Shown here piece by piece: positions 33,316-41,497 of a stretch of DNA of 64,000 nucleotides. The stretch comes from Bacillota bacterium (GTDB taxonomy: Bacteria; Bacillota; Clostridia; Christensenellales; Aristaeellaceae): contig JAEZIN010000003.1 in assembly GCA_023436585.1 (NCBI GenBank), positions 62,001-126,000 on the forward strand, written 5' to 3'. Both the position numbers and the translations under genes were made by a program. Below the pieces are notes generated by a model. That model ran no database searches and was not told the origin of the DNA. It saw only the letters and a program-made list of their open reading frames with translations. Position 1 is the first letter of the stretch. The number at the start of each line of letters is the position of its first letter.

Positions 33316-33384
33316 GGTTTCTCCAGGAGATTGTACCATAAAATGTATGCCAATATATATGGCAAATTGGTTAAGTCAGACCTC

Positions 33385-33870
33385 TCATATCCTGGCGTCT
33401 ATGATGTGAATCAGTCGGCTTTTGGCATAGGTGTAGGAGCTTAGCTGCCTGTAGTCCGAATCCAGGGTATGGGTGGCAATGAGTATGTTTTCCGGCGTGG
33501 GGGGATTGCCCACCTCCACAATAAACAGGGAGTGGGAGAAGATGTTCCCGTCCCGGCTCAACTGGACGATATCCGCGATCATGGCCTGGTCCAGTGGAAG
33601 CTCCTGGCCGTAGGGCCCCGCGCCTTTGTTTCTCACAAGAAAATTATACAAAAACGGGACCCCCGTCCACGCGGGGGCCCTGTTATTCAGAGAAATATAA
33701 AACCATCCCGTCACCGGGGTATAATTCATTACGCCACAGCCGGCGTACAGGCATTGGGAATTGAAATTGGTGCAGTCCCCGCCGATGCCGTGAAAATCAT
33801 AAAACCTTGGATTCCGGCGGTAGGCCCATTCGTGGGCGTAGGCAACGGCATTCTCTCTGTTATACAGCAT
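33385..33870 (-). CDS. Putative amidase, Amidase_6 domain
   Basis: 161 residues, essentially one Amidase_6 (CHAP/NlpC-like) domain. The family pattern YNRENAVAYAHEWAYRRNP leads to GGDCTNFNSQCLYAG with the likely nucleophile Cys33, and HSLFIVEV and TLDSDY come later. No signal peptide is visible. In spore-forming Clostridia such domains occur in wall-lytic proteins, but a role here is inferred only from the fold. ATG 33870 has GGAGG 7 bases upstream. It follows clpB by 44 bases on the same strand. Confidence 0.82.
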   Translation of the reverse strand: MLYNRENAVAYAHEWAYRRNPRFYDFHGIGGDCTNFNSQCLYAGCGVMNYTPVTGWFYISLNNRAPAWTGVPFLYNFLVRNKGAGPYGQELPLDQAMIADIVQLSRDGNIFSHSLFIVEVGNPPTPENILIATHTLDSDYRQLSSYTYAKSRLIHIIDARI

Positions 33871-33914
33871 AGCTCGGCCTCCCATCGGAGGATTTTGCCA
33901 CAGTCTATGCCGCG

Positions 33915-36524
33915 TCACTCCCTGATATACAATTCCCCCGCGTTGTCCACATCCACGGTAAGCACCGTACCGGCATGGATATCCCCCTGGATGAGCCTTC
34001 TGGCCACCAGCGTTTCCACCCTGCTTTGCAAAAAGCGCTTCAGCGGCCTTGCGCCGTATACGGGATCAAAGCCCCGCTGGATCACCGTATCCTTCGCCGC
34101 ATCGGTCAGGGTGATGGTGATCTGCCGGTCCTCCAGCCGCTTTTGCAGGTTGGAAAGCAACAGCGTGACAATATGGCCAATCTCTTCCCTGGTCAGCGGT
34201 TTGTAGAACACGATCTCGTCGATTCGGTTCAAAAACTCCGGGCGGAACTGCATACGAAGCAGCATCTCCACCCGCCGGCGGGCCTCGTCAGAAATTTTTC
34301 CGTCCGAGCCGATACCCTCCAGGATGTCGGAGGAGCCCAGGTTGCTGGTCATGATGAGGATGGTATTTTTGAAATCCACCGTCCGGCCCTGTGAGTCGGT
34401 GATGCGGCCGTCATCCAGCACCTGCAACAGCACATTGAACACTTCGGGGTGTGCCTTTTCCACCTCATCAAAGAGCACCACGGAGTAAGGCTTGCGGCGC
34501 ACGGCCTCGGTCAATTGCCCGCCCTCGTCGTAGCCCACGTAGCCAGGAGGCGCGCCGATTAAACGGGACACGGAGAATTTCTCCATGTATTCCGACATGT
34601 CGATTCGCACCAGGTTCTTTTCCTCGTCGAACAGCGCCTGGGCCAGGGCCTTAGCCAGCTCCGTTTTGCCCACGCCCGTCGGGCCCAGGAACAGGAAGGA
34701 GCCGATGGGCCGGTTGGGATCGGCAATGCCGGCCCGGCTGCGCAAAATCGCCTCCGAAACCTTCTGCACGGCCTCGTCCTGGCCGATGACGCGCTGATGC
34801 AGTATATCCGGCAGATGTAAGAGCTTCTCCCGCTCCCCCTCCACCAGCTTTTGCACCGGGATGCCGGTCCAGCGGGCCACGATACGGGCGATTTCCTCTT
34901 CGGTCACCTTATCCCGAAGCAGGCTCTGGCCTGTCTTGTTCTTTTCAGCAATGGCTTCCTCTTCCTTCAGCTCCTTTTGCAGCTTGGGCAGCTCGCCGTA
35001 TTTCAGCTCGGCGGCCTTGTTGAGGTCGTAGTTCCGCTCGGCCTTCTCGATTTCAGTCCCAAGGCGCTCAATATCCTCCCGGAGCTTCTGCACCCTTGTA
35101 ATAGCGGACTTCTCATTGTCCCACTGGGCCTTTAATCTGGCGAATTCCGCCCCCAGGTCGGAAAGCTCTTTCTGCAGGTGCGTCAGTCGCTCCCGGGAAA
35201 GGCTGTCTTCATCCGCCTCCTTTTTCAGGGCCGCTTCTTCAATCTCCAATTGCATAATCTTGCGAGAAATTTCGTCCAGCTCCACAGGCAGGCTGTCGAT
35301 CTCCGTGCGGATCATGGCGCAGGCCTCGTCAATGAGGTCAATGGCCTTGTCAGGCAGGAACCGGTCGGTGATATAGCGGTTGGAAAGCGTGGCAGCGGCG
35401 ATCAGGGCACCGTCCTGTATCTTGACGCCGTGGAACACCTCGTAGCGTTCCTCCAGGCCGCGCAAAATGGAGATGGTATCCTCCACCGTGGGCTCGTTGA
35501 CCATCACCGGCTGGAATCTTCGCTCCAGGGCGGCATCCTTTTCGATATATTTGCGGTACTCGTCCAGGGTGGTGGCGCCGATACAGTGGAGTTCACCCCT
35601 AGCCAGCATGGGCTTTAACAAATTTCCGGCGTCCATGGCGCCTTCCGCTTTGCCGGCGCCTACGATGTTGTGCAGCTCGTCGATGAAAAGCAGCGTCTTG
35701 CCTTCGCTTTTTTTGATCTCCTGCAATACGGCCTTCAGCCGCTCCTCAAACTCGCCGCGGAACTTGGCCCCGGCGATGAGGCTGCCCATATCCAGGGAAA
35801 ACAGCGTGCGGCCCTTCAGGCTTTCCGGCACGTCGCCCCGCACAATGCGGATGGCAAGGCCTTCGGCGATGGCCGTCTTGCCCACACCCGGCTCGCCGAT
35901 GAGCACAGGGTTGTTCTTTGTCTTTCGGGAGAGGATGCGGATTACGTTACGGATCTCGCTGTCCCGGCCGATCACCGGGTCGAGCTTTTGCGCCTTGGCC
36001 AGCGCCGTCAGGTCCGCGCCGTACTTGGCCAAAGCGTCATAGGTATTTTCCGGGCTGTCGGTCGTCACCCTCGCCGCCCCGCGCACGGAGGAAAGGGCCG
36101 CCAAAAACGCATCCTTTTTTACCTGGAAGCGGTCAAGGATCGGCCTTACCAGACGGTCGGGCCTTTCCATCAGCCCCAGCCACACATGCTCCACCGACAA
36201 GTATTCATCCTTCATTTGTCCGGCCTGCTGCTCGCCGGCCAGCAGCGCCCTTTCCACATCCGCGGAAACATAAACCTTGTCGGGCTCCCGGCCGGGGCCG
36301 GACACCTTGGGGAGACGGCTCACCGCTTCCTCCATGGCGCTTGCCAGCAGGCCGCCGTCGATGTTCATCTTGCTTAAAAGCTGGGGGATCAGCCCTTCCG
36401 GCTGGGCCAAAAGCGCGTGGCAAAGATGGACCTGCTCCACCTGCACATTTTGATACGTGATGGCGGTGTGCTGGGCTTCCTTCAGCGCTTCCATGGACTT
36501 TTGCGTAAACTTGCCGGTGTTCAT
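33915..36524 (-). CDS. clpB: ClpB AAA+ disaggregase
   Basis: 869 residues, full length. The order is an N-terminal Clp repeat domain (1-145) and AAA-1 with GEPGVGKT (about 205-212). A long coiled-coil middle domain (about 400-530) with heptad Glu/Lys/Leu follows, which distinguishes ClpB from ClpC/ClpA. AAA-2 with GPTGVGKTE and the D2-small domain complete the protein. It extracts polypeptides from aggregates together with DnaK. A perfect CtsR box and a consensus promoter lie just upstream, so heat-shock control by CtsR is expected. Confidence 0.97.
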   Translation of the reverse strand: MNTGKFTQKSMEALKEAQHTAITYQNVQVEQVHLCHALLAQPEGLIPQLLSKMNIDGGLLASAMEEAVSRLPKVSGPGREPDKVYVSADVERALLAGEQQAGQMKDEYLSVEHVWLGLMERPDRLVRPILDRFQVKKDAFLAALSSVRGAARVTTDSPENTYDALAKYGADLTALAKAQKLDPVIGRDSEIRNVIRILSRKTKNNPVLIGEPGVGKTAIAEGLAIRIVRGDVPESLKGRTLFSLDMGSLIAGAKFRGEFEERLKAVLQEIKKSEGKTLLFIDELHNIVGAGKAEGAMDAGNLLKPMLARGELHCIGATTLDEYRKYIEKDAALERRFQPVMVNEPTVEDTISILRGLEERYEVFHGVKIQDGALIAAATLSNRYITDRFLPDKAIDLIDEACAMIRTEIDSLPVELDEISRKIMQLEIEEAALKKEADEDSLSRERLTHLQKELSDLGAEFARLKAQWDNEKSAITRVQKLREDIERLGTEIEKAERNYDLNKAAELKYGELPKLQKELKEEEAIAEKNKTGQSLLRDKVTEEEIARIVARWTGIPVQKLVEGEREKLLHLPDILHQRVIGQDEAVQKVSEAILRSRAGIADPNRPIGSFLFLGPTGVGKTELAKALAQALFDEEKNLVRIDMSEYMEKFSVSRLIGAPPGYVGYDEGGQLTEAVRRKPYSVVLFDEVEKAHPEVFNVLLQVLDDGRITDSQGRTVDFKNTILIMTSNLGSSDILEGIGSDGKISDEARRRVEMLLRMQFRPEFLNRIDEIVFYKPLTREEIGHIVTLLLSNLQKRLEDRQITITLTDAAKDTVIQRGFDPVYGARPLKRFLQSRVETLVARRLIQGDIHAGTVLTVDVDNAGELYIRE

Positions 36525-36548
36525 ATTTATCCTCCTTTATGGAGCTTA

Positions 36549-36565
36549 TTTGACTATCTTTGACC
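36549..36565 (-). promoter_or_regulatory. CtsR operator of clpB
   Basis: On the minus strand GGTCAAAGATAGTCAAA matches the CtsR heptad direct repeat RGTCAAANANRGTCAAA at every defined position. It lies just downstream of the -10 hexamer, over the transcription start. Confidence 0.9.
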
Positions 36566-36570
36566 TTTTT

Positions 36571-36598
36571 ATTGTAAACGATCCATTCCGAATGTCAA
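36571..36598 (-). promoter_or_regulatory. Sigma-A promoter of clpB
   Basis: On the minus strand: TTGACA (36598-36593), 16-base spacer, TACAAT (36576-36571). Confidence 0.8.
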
Positions 36599-36642
36599 GA
36601 CCCTCCCAAACATTTTTTATGCCTGTAATGGACAGGAAGCCA

Positions 36643-36672
36643 TTGACGGGCATGTTTCGCCGGTTGTATGAT
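36643..36672 (+). promoter_or_regulatory. Promoter of the HerA/DUF853 gene
   Basis: TTGACG (36643-36648), 18-base spacer, TATGAT (36667-36672). The start codon is 24 bases downstream. Confidence 0.6.
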
Positions 36673-36695
36673 ACAAAGAAAAGGAATGATGGCAA

Positions 36696-38504
36696 ATGCT
36701 GTACGAAGGGAAAATATGGGTGGGGACGGCCGGTGAACCGGTTTTTCTGCTGCCTGAAATGGCTAACCGGCATGGGCTGATCGCCGGGGCGACAGGTACC
36801 GGGAAAACCGTCACCCTAAAGGTGCTGGCCGAAGGGTTTTCCAGGATGGGTGTTCCCGTGTTCGTCAGCGACGTGAAGGGGGATCTGGCAGGCCTGGCGC
36901 GACCGGGCGAACCCTCCGAAGCCATCGCCCGGCGGCTGGCGGAAACAGGCATTTCAAGCTTTTCCCACAAAGGATTTCCGGTAATGTTCTGGGATGTATA
37001 CGGCGAGCAGGGCCACCCTTTGCGGGCCACAGTGAGCGAAATGGGGCCGCTGCTCTTATCCCGGATGCTGAACTTGAACGAGACGCAGGCAGGCGTGCTG
37101 AACATACTGTTCCGGGTGGCTGACGACCAGGGGCTGCCGCTGCTGGACATCCGTGATTTGAAGGCCATGCTGGCCTATGTGGGCGAGCATGCATCAGAAT
37201 ATACGCTGGAGTACGGCAACGTGTCCAAGCCAACCATCGGGGCCATCCAGCGAGCCATCGCCATCCTGGAAGACCAGGGTGGAGATGTATTCTTCGGCGA
37301 ACCCGCCTTTGACATTTCCGACTGGATGCATACGGACGAGGAAGGCCAGGGAAACATCAACATTCTGGCGGCGGACAAATTGTTTTTAAAGCCCGCCATG
37401 TACGCCACCTTCCTATTATGGATGCTCAGCGAGCTGTATGAAAGCTTGCCCGAGCAGGGGGACAGCGAAAAACCCAGGATGGTCTTCTTCTTTGACGAAG
37501 CGCATCTGCTGTTTGCCGACTGCCCGCGGCTTTTGATGGAGAAGATTGAACTGACAGTGCGGCTCATTCGAAGCAAGGGTGTCGGGGTGTACTTTGTCAC
37601 CCAGAACCCCGCCGATGTGCCTATGCCCATTTTAAGCCAACTGGGCAACAGGGTGCAGCACGCGCTTCGGGCTTTTACCCCCTTGGATCAGAAGGCGGTG
37701 AAGGTGGCGGCGCAAACCTTCAGGACCAATCCGGCCTTTGATACGGAACAAGCCATCACGGAGCTGAAAACAGGGGAGGCTCTTGTCTCCTTCCTGGATG
37801 CGCAAGGCGCGCCGGGCGTGGTGGCTCGGGCGACCATTCTGCCGCCCCAGGCCTCCTTTGGGGCGATTGACGCTGCCCTTCGCAAAACGTTTGTTCAGAC
37901 CAGCCCCTTTTACGGCAAGTATGAGGAGGCCATTGACAGGGAAAGCGCCTATGAAATGCTGGCACGTGTCTTCCTTGGCGGCCGCGGGCAGATTGCCCCA
38001 ATACAAACATCCGCACCCAACGTCAGCGTTTCCCCGCCTGCGCAGCAAGCGGCGCCTACCCAAGGCTTCATGGTCTATGATGCGGCTGCCGGCCAGTATG
38101 TACGAAAGCCGATACCCACCCTTTCCGCTTCACCGGTTATGCCGGAGGCGGCAGGAAAGAATGACATGGTGCCGGTGCTGATTTATGATGCTGCAAGCGG
38201 GCAATATGTCCAGCAGATGATATCCGTTGGCAATAACCCGGAATTAAAAGCTTCCGTGCCCGCCTCCTATGCTGTGCCGAATATTTCTTTAAGGCAGGAG
38301 AAGGAGCAGCGGAGGGCGGAAAAGGAAAGGCAGAGCGAGGAACGCCGGCAGGCGGCGGATGCGCTCAGGAATGAGCGGGCGGAGCGTGCGCGAAAGAACG
38401 ATTCCATTCTGGGCCGGCTGACCAACAGCGCGTTAAGCGGCGTAGGCCGGGAGGTGGGCCGCACGCTGGTCCGGGGATTGCTGGGTTCGCTGACGAGGAA
38501 GTGA
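36696..38504 (+). CDS. HerA/DUF853 family ATPase
   Basis: 602 residues. Walker A GATGTGKT is at 31-38, Walker B MVFFFDEAH near 264-272, and the conserved FVTQNPADVP plus arginine-finger region LGNRVQHALRAFTP follow. This is the DUF853 branch of HerA-like hexameric ATPases, thought to act on DNA or nucleoprotein; the function in bacteria is unsettled. A Pro/Ala linker (about 440-540) contains two copies of a YDAA(A/S)GQYV motif (around residues 460 and 495). The C-terminus is a basic, charged helical region. It is monocistronic, with its own promoter and a double-hairpin element after the stop. Confidence 0.9.
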   Translation: MLYEGKIWVGTAGEPVFLLPEMANRHGLIAGATGTGKTVTLKVLAEGFSRMGVPVFVSDVKGDLAGLARPGEPSEAIARRLAETGISSFSHKGFPVMFWDVYGEQGHPLRATVSEMGPLLLSRMLNLNETQAGVLNILFRVADDQGLPLLDIRDLKAMLAYVGEHASEYTLEYGNVSKPTIGAIQRAIAILEDQGGDVFFGEPAFDISDWMHTDEEGQGNINILAADKLFLKPAMYATFLLWMLSELYESLPEQGDSEKPRMVFFFDEAHLLFADCPRLLMEKIELTVRLIRSKGVGVYFVTQNPADVPMPILSQLGNRVQHALRAFTPLDQKAVKVAAQTFRTNPAFDTEQAITELKTGEALVSFLDAQGAPGVVARATILPPQASFGAIDAALRKTFVQTSPFYGKYEEAIDRESAYEMLARVFLGGRGQIAPIQTSAPNVSVSPPAQQAAPTQGFMVYDAAAGQYVRKPIPTLSASPVMPEAAGKNDMVPVLIYDAASGQYVQQMISVGNNPELKASVPASYAVPNISLRQEKEQRRAEKERQSEERRQAADALRNERAERARKNDSILGRLTNSALSGVGREVGRTLVRGLLGSLTRK

Positions 38505-38507
38505 GCA

Positions 38508-38566
38508 CGGGGAGGCTCTGCCTCCCCGTACCCCACCGCTCAAGGGAACTTTTCCCTTGAGAATCC
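38508..38566 (+). repeat. Double-hairpin intergenic element, copy B
   Basis: CGGGGAGGC/GCCTCCCCG (38508-38516 / 38520-38528, TCT loop), an ACCCC linker, then CTCAAGGGAA/TTCCCTTGAG (38539-38548 / 38552-38561), ending AATCCC. It has the same architecture as the element after atpC. Confidence 0.75.
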
Positions 38567-38656
38567 CTCATTTAATTAAAAACCCAAGAGGAATACACGT
38601 AAGCCCATCTATATTCTATACCGGAAGAGCAAAAACGAATCTTTCATGAATAATTG

Positions 38657-38705
38657 GGGATTCCCAAGGGATATATCCCTTGGGCGGGGTTTGGGGCGGA
38701 GCCCC
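38657..38705 (-). repeat. Double-hairpin intergenic element, copy C
   Basis: On the minus strand: GGGGC-TCC-GCCCC (38705-38693), an ACCCC linker, then CCCAAGGG/CCCTTGGG (38684-38663), ending AATCCCC. It is inverted relative to copy B, about 90 bases away, and occupies the leader of the transporter gene. Confidence 0.7.
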
Positions 38706-38720
38706 AAAAGAAAGGGAGTT

Positions 38721-39620
38721 ATGCAAAAGCACTCGGTTTTAAGCAAACTGGCGCTGTTGACCGCCTCGCTGATCTGGGGCAGTTCTTTTTTTGTGATGAA
38801 AAATTCGGTGGACGTATTTCCCGTGTTCTCGCTGCTGGCCATCCGCTTCACCATCGGCTGCGGGCTGCTATCCATCGTCTTTTTCAAGCGTTTGAAACGC
38901 ATAACGCGCAAGGTGTTTTTCCATGGGACCATATTAGGTTTGCTGCTTTTTGCGGCCTACGCGCTGCAAACGCTGGGCCTTTTGGAAACAACGCCAGGCA
39001 AAAACGCGTTCCTGACGGCGATTTACTGCATCCTGGTACCGTTTTTGTTCTGGATGGTCACAAAAAAAAGGCCGGATGTATACAATTGCCTGGCGGGGGT
39101 GCTGTGCCTGGGGGGAATCGGGCTGGTATCCCTGACAGGGAATTTCTCCGTTGGCAGCGGCGACGCGCTGACCATAGCGGGCGGCATTGTCTATGCCATT
39201 CACATCGTGGTGGTGGCAAAGGTGAGCCGGAATGAAGACCCGGTTCTATTGACCCTTGTGCAGTTTTTTGCGGCCGCCGTTTGCTGCTTGACCATTGCCC
39301 TGTTCACGGAGACATTTCCCGCGGCCATCCCGGCATCAAGCTGGTATGGTCTATTGTACCTTGCGGTATTCGCCACCACCGGCGCACTGCTGATGCAAAA
39401 CGTCGGCCAGAAGTACACGCATCCGGCGGCGGCCTCCATACTACTTAGCCTGGAATCGGTATTCGGCGTGGCCTTTTCCATGATCTTTTACGGGGAGATT
39501 TTGACGCCAAGGCTTGCGGCCGGCTTCACGCTGATCTTCATCTCGGTGATTGTATCGGAAACCAAGCTGTCCTTCCTGAAAAGAGCGGAGATACCTGTAC
39601 TGAACGCCGACAAAACATAA
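38721..39620 (+). CDS. EamA/DMT-family transporter
   Basis: 299 residues with ten predicted membrane segments in two EamA halves. The first half begins SLIWGSSFFVMKNSVDV and the second ends in a typical FGVAFSMIFYGEILTPRLAAGFTLIFISVIVSE stretch. DMT exporters move small metabolites such as amino acids or drugs; the substrate is unknown. ATG 38721 was chosen over an ATG 25 codons upstream, because that extension is encoded by a palindromic repeat and AAAGGGAG lies just before 38721. Confidence 0.88.
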   Translation: MQKHSVLSKLALLTASLIWGSSFFVMKNSVDVFPVFSLLAIRFTIGCGLLSIVFFKRLKRITRKVFFHGTILGLLLFAAYALQTLGLLETTPGKNAFLTAIYCILVPFLFWMVTKKRPDVYNCLAGVLCLGGIGLVSLTGNFSVGSGDALTIAGGIVYAIHIVVVAKVSRNEDPVLLTLVQFFAAAVCCLTIALFTETFPAAIPASSWYGLLYLAVFATTGALLMQNVGQKYTHPAAASILLSLESVFGVAFSMIFYGEILTPRLAAGFTLIFISVIVSETKLSFLKRAEIPVLNADKT

Positions 39621-39626
39621 TCAAGC

Positions 39627-39884
39627 GGGGCGGGAAATATCCCGCCCCTCAGCGTATCAACAAAGTGGCTATCGCCACTTTGTTGAGCTTTTCCCTCGCT
39701 GCACTGCAAAATGTCTACGCCATTTTGCGGCCGTTTGCTCGGGCAAGGTAGGAATTTCTACGAAATTCCCGCGCAAACCACCGCACATGTCGCTGGTTTG
39801 CGATTTAAAATTGGAGGACTTCGGTCCTCCAATACCTCCTATGAGGTTTTTTGACAGTCTGTGGGGCGGGAAATATCCCGCCCC
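39627..39884. repeat. Array of nested palindromes bounded by identical 22-base palindromes
   Basis: The 22-base palindrome with GGGGCGGGA/TCCCGCCCC arms occurs at 39627-39648 and again at 39863-39884. Between them lie five further hairpins. These are TCAACAAAGTGGC with its complement (39657-39669/39674-39686), GCAAAATG/CATTTTGC (39706-39713/39721-39728), GGAATTT/AAATTCC (39751-39757/39763-39769), GCAAACCA/TGGTTTGC (39773-39780/39794-39801), and TTGGAGGAC-TTCG-GTCCTCCAA (39811-39832). No gene is contained. It may double as a terminator for the convergent genes around it. Confidence 0.8.
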
Positions 39885-39909
39885 TTCCTTTTTGAGCTTT
39901 ACGCTTATG

Positions 39910-41250
39910 TCATTTCAATGTCTTTCCCTTGGCATCCTGGTACACGATATTGGCTTCCAGGGGCCGGTTGTTCTGTACAAACAAGTCCTCCACGGTGACG
40001 CAAAGGAAGCCTTGCCGCCTCAAATGCCACAGCAGGGATTTCATGCCGTTCACGGTATAGGGGCGCGTATCGTGCATCAAAACGATGCCGCCGTCCGACA
40101 CGGTCCCCGATACGAGCCTTACGATGGCTTTGGAGCTTTTGTACTCAATATCATGGCTGATCAGGGACCACTGGATCAGGGGCAGGCCGATGCTGTTCTT
40201 GACATAGAACTCATACGCACCGCCCGGGGCGCGCATATACGGCGCGGGCAGGCCGGTGATCCCTGTAAGCAGCTGATCAAACAGCACCTTATGCTCGGCG
40301 GCGATTTGAGGCGTGAGGCTGGAGGGCTGGAAATGATTGTAGGTATGGCTGGCTATGGTATGGCCTTCGTCATGCTGGCGCTGCACCACATCCTTGTTCT
40401 CTTCCAATTGGTCTCCGATGAGGAAGAAGGTGGCCTTGGCGCCGTACGCCTGCAGCGTATCCAGCAGGTCCACCGTGCCCACATACCTGGGTCCGTCGTC
40501 AAAGGTCAGGGCCACAATGGGATAGCGGCTGTTGTCCGTTTGACGGGCCGCCTCCTCCGTCATCATGCCGGTCAGGTCCTTGTAATACACCTTCACATGC
40601 ATCACGGTGGGATAATCCTTGTATAACAGGGACGCCGGAAAGTGCAGCTCCATTTTCACCGCGCCCAGGGTGTACGCGGCGCTTTCCAGAACCTCCCTTG
40701 CACACAGCGCGTCAAGTACCTTTGGGTCCGCCTGCTCGCCGGGGAAATAGGCGGAAAGCTGCGTCCTTACGGCATCTTGCAGAACCTCCCAGGCAGGGCT
40801 GTCCGAAGGGAAAATATCCGTAAGCAGGATTTGCTTCCCCGTGGATGCGTCATACGTACGGGAGGAAAATTCCACACCCAGCTGTTCCCTGTGATAGACG
40901 GTGCGGGCCAGCATAAGAAAGCTGAGCCAGGATTCACCGGTGGGGGAATACACGCAGCGGACATCCAGCCTGGAGTTTTGAGGCGCCGTTTTCTTGCCAG
41001 TCGGCAGCGTTGGGGCAATATTTTCAATGTAACCATCCACAATTGCGGCCAGCTCCCCGTTCACCTGCCTGTTGATGGTCTTGGGATAAAATGCGCTGAT
41101 AAAGCTTCCGTTTTTCTGGGTGGTCCTCTTCTCCTTCATTTCCACGAAGAAAGCTTTGGGCAGGCGCGGATTTTTCTTCGCGCCTGCCATGGCACCCATC
41201 GGAATCAACAATATCAGCGCACAAAAAAACAAAAGGAGCCTGCGTCTCAT
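39910..41250 (-). CDS. PdaC-like polysaccharide deacetylase with N-terminal DUF4163/DUF3298-type region
   Basis: 446 residues. A signal/anchor segment (about 4-22) is followed by an N-terminal region (about 45-225) with FYPKTINRQVNGELAAIVDGYI and the DUF3298-like LLTDIF. The NodB domain (about 243-425) follows: TFDDGP (Asp251, Asp252), SHTYNH (His302, His306), RAPGG (Arg340) and LMHD. Metal ligands and catalytic residues look complete. The arrangement is that of Bacillus PdaC, which deacetylates peptidoglycan sugars outside the cell. ATG 41250 is supported by the signal sequence; the ribosome binding site is weak. It is divergent from the CotH genes. Confidence 0.87.
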   Translation of the reverse strand: MRRRLLLFFCALILLIPMGAMAGAKKNPRLPKAFFVEMKEKRTTQKNGSFISAFYPKTINRQVNGELAAIVDGYIENIAPTLPTGKKTAPQNSRLDVRCVYSPTGESWLSFLMLARTVYHREQLGVEFSSRTYDASTGKQILLTDIFPSDSPAWEVLQDAVRTQLSAYFPGEQADPKVLDALCAREVLESAAYTLGAVKMELHFPASLLYKDYPTVMHVKVYYKDLTGMMTEEAARQTDNSRYPIVALTFDDGPRYVGTVDLLDTLQAYGAKATFFLIGDQLEENKDVVQRQHDEGHTIASHTYNHFQPSSLTPQIAAEHKVLFDQLLTGITGLPAPYMRAPGGAYEFYVKNSIGLPLIQWSLISHDIEYKSSKAIVRLVSGTVSDGGIVLMHDTRPYTVNGMKSLLWHLRRQGFLCVTVEDLFVQNNRPLEANIVYQDAKGKTLK

Positions 41251-41285
41251 TGTATTAACCTGCCTTTTGATGATGTGATGGATAG

Positions 41286-41314
41286 AGTGTAGCAAATCGC
41301 AATGGGAAAAGCAA
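41286..41314 (-). promoter_or_regulatory. Promoter of the polysaccharide deacetylase gene
   Basis: On the minus strand: TTGCTT (41314-41309), 17-base spacer, TACACT (41291-41286). Confidence 0.6.
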
Positions 41315-41390
41315 GAAAACCATGGCGCATAGGAAGGGAAGAAAAAGGCGGCTTTTCTGACGAAATTTACAATATGTTCTTGATTTTTGC

Positions 41391-41420
41391 TTGAGACAGG
41401 CAGCGTCCGCATGGTAAAAT
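41391..41420 (+). promoter_or_regulatory. Promoter of the CotH-like gene pair
   Basis: TTGAGA (41391-41396), 18-base spacer, TAAAAT (41415-41420). Confidence 0.55.
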
Positions 41421-41497
41421 AATGGAAAGCGGCAGGTAACCGCTTGCATTTTTGGAAGATCACTGTTGCTTCCTGAGGAAAATGGGGTATATCGGGG

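Noticed and set aside
33345..33370. TGCCA/TGGCA palindrome with an AT-rich centre upstream of the GNAT gene
   Set aside because: The arms are only 5 bases, and no clear promoter could be aligned to it. It may be chance in an AT-rich gap.
36525..36600. CIRCE (HrcA) element at clpB
   Set aside because: No TTAGCACTC-N9-GAGTGCTAA sequence is present; the CtsR box fits fully.
38646..38720. N-terminal extension of the DMT transporter
   Set aside because: The extra 25 codons are encoded by a palindromic repeat element. The membrane protein starts naturally at 38721 after a purine-rich ribosome binding site.
39787..40626. A long plus-strand frame (279 codons) across the palindrome array and the deacetylase gene
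   Set aside because: It is antisense to the NodB-domain gene, whose motifs are unambiguous, and its own translation has no recognisable features.
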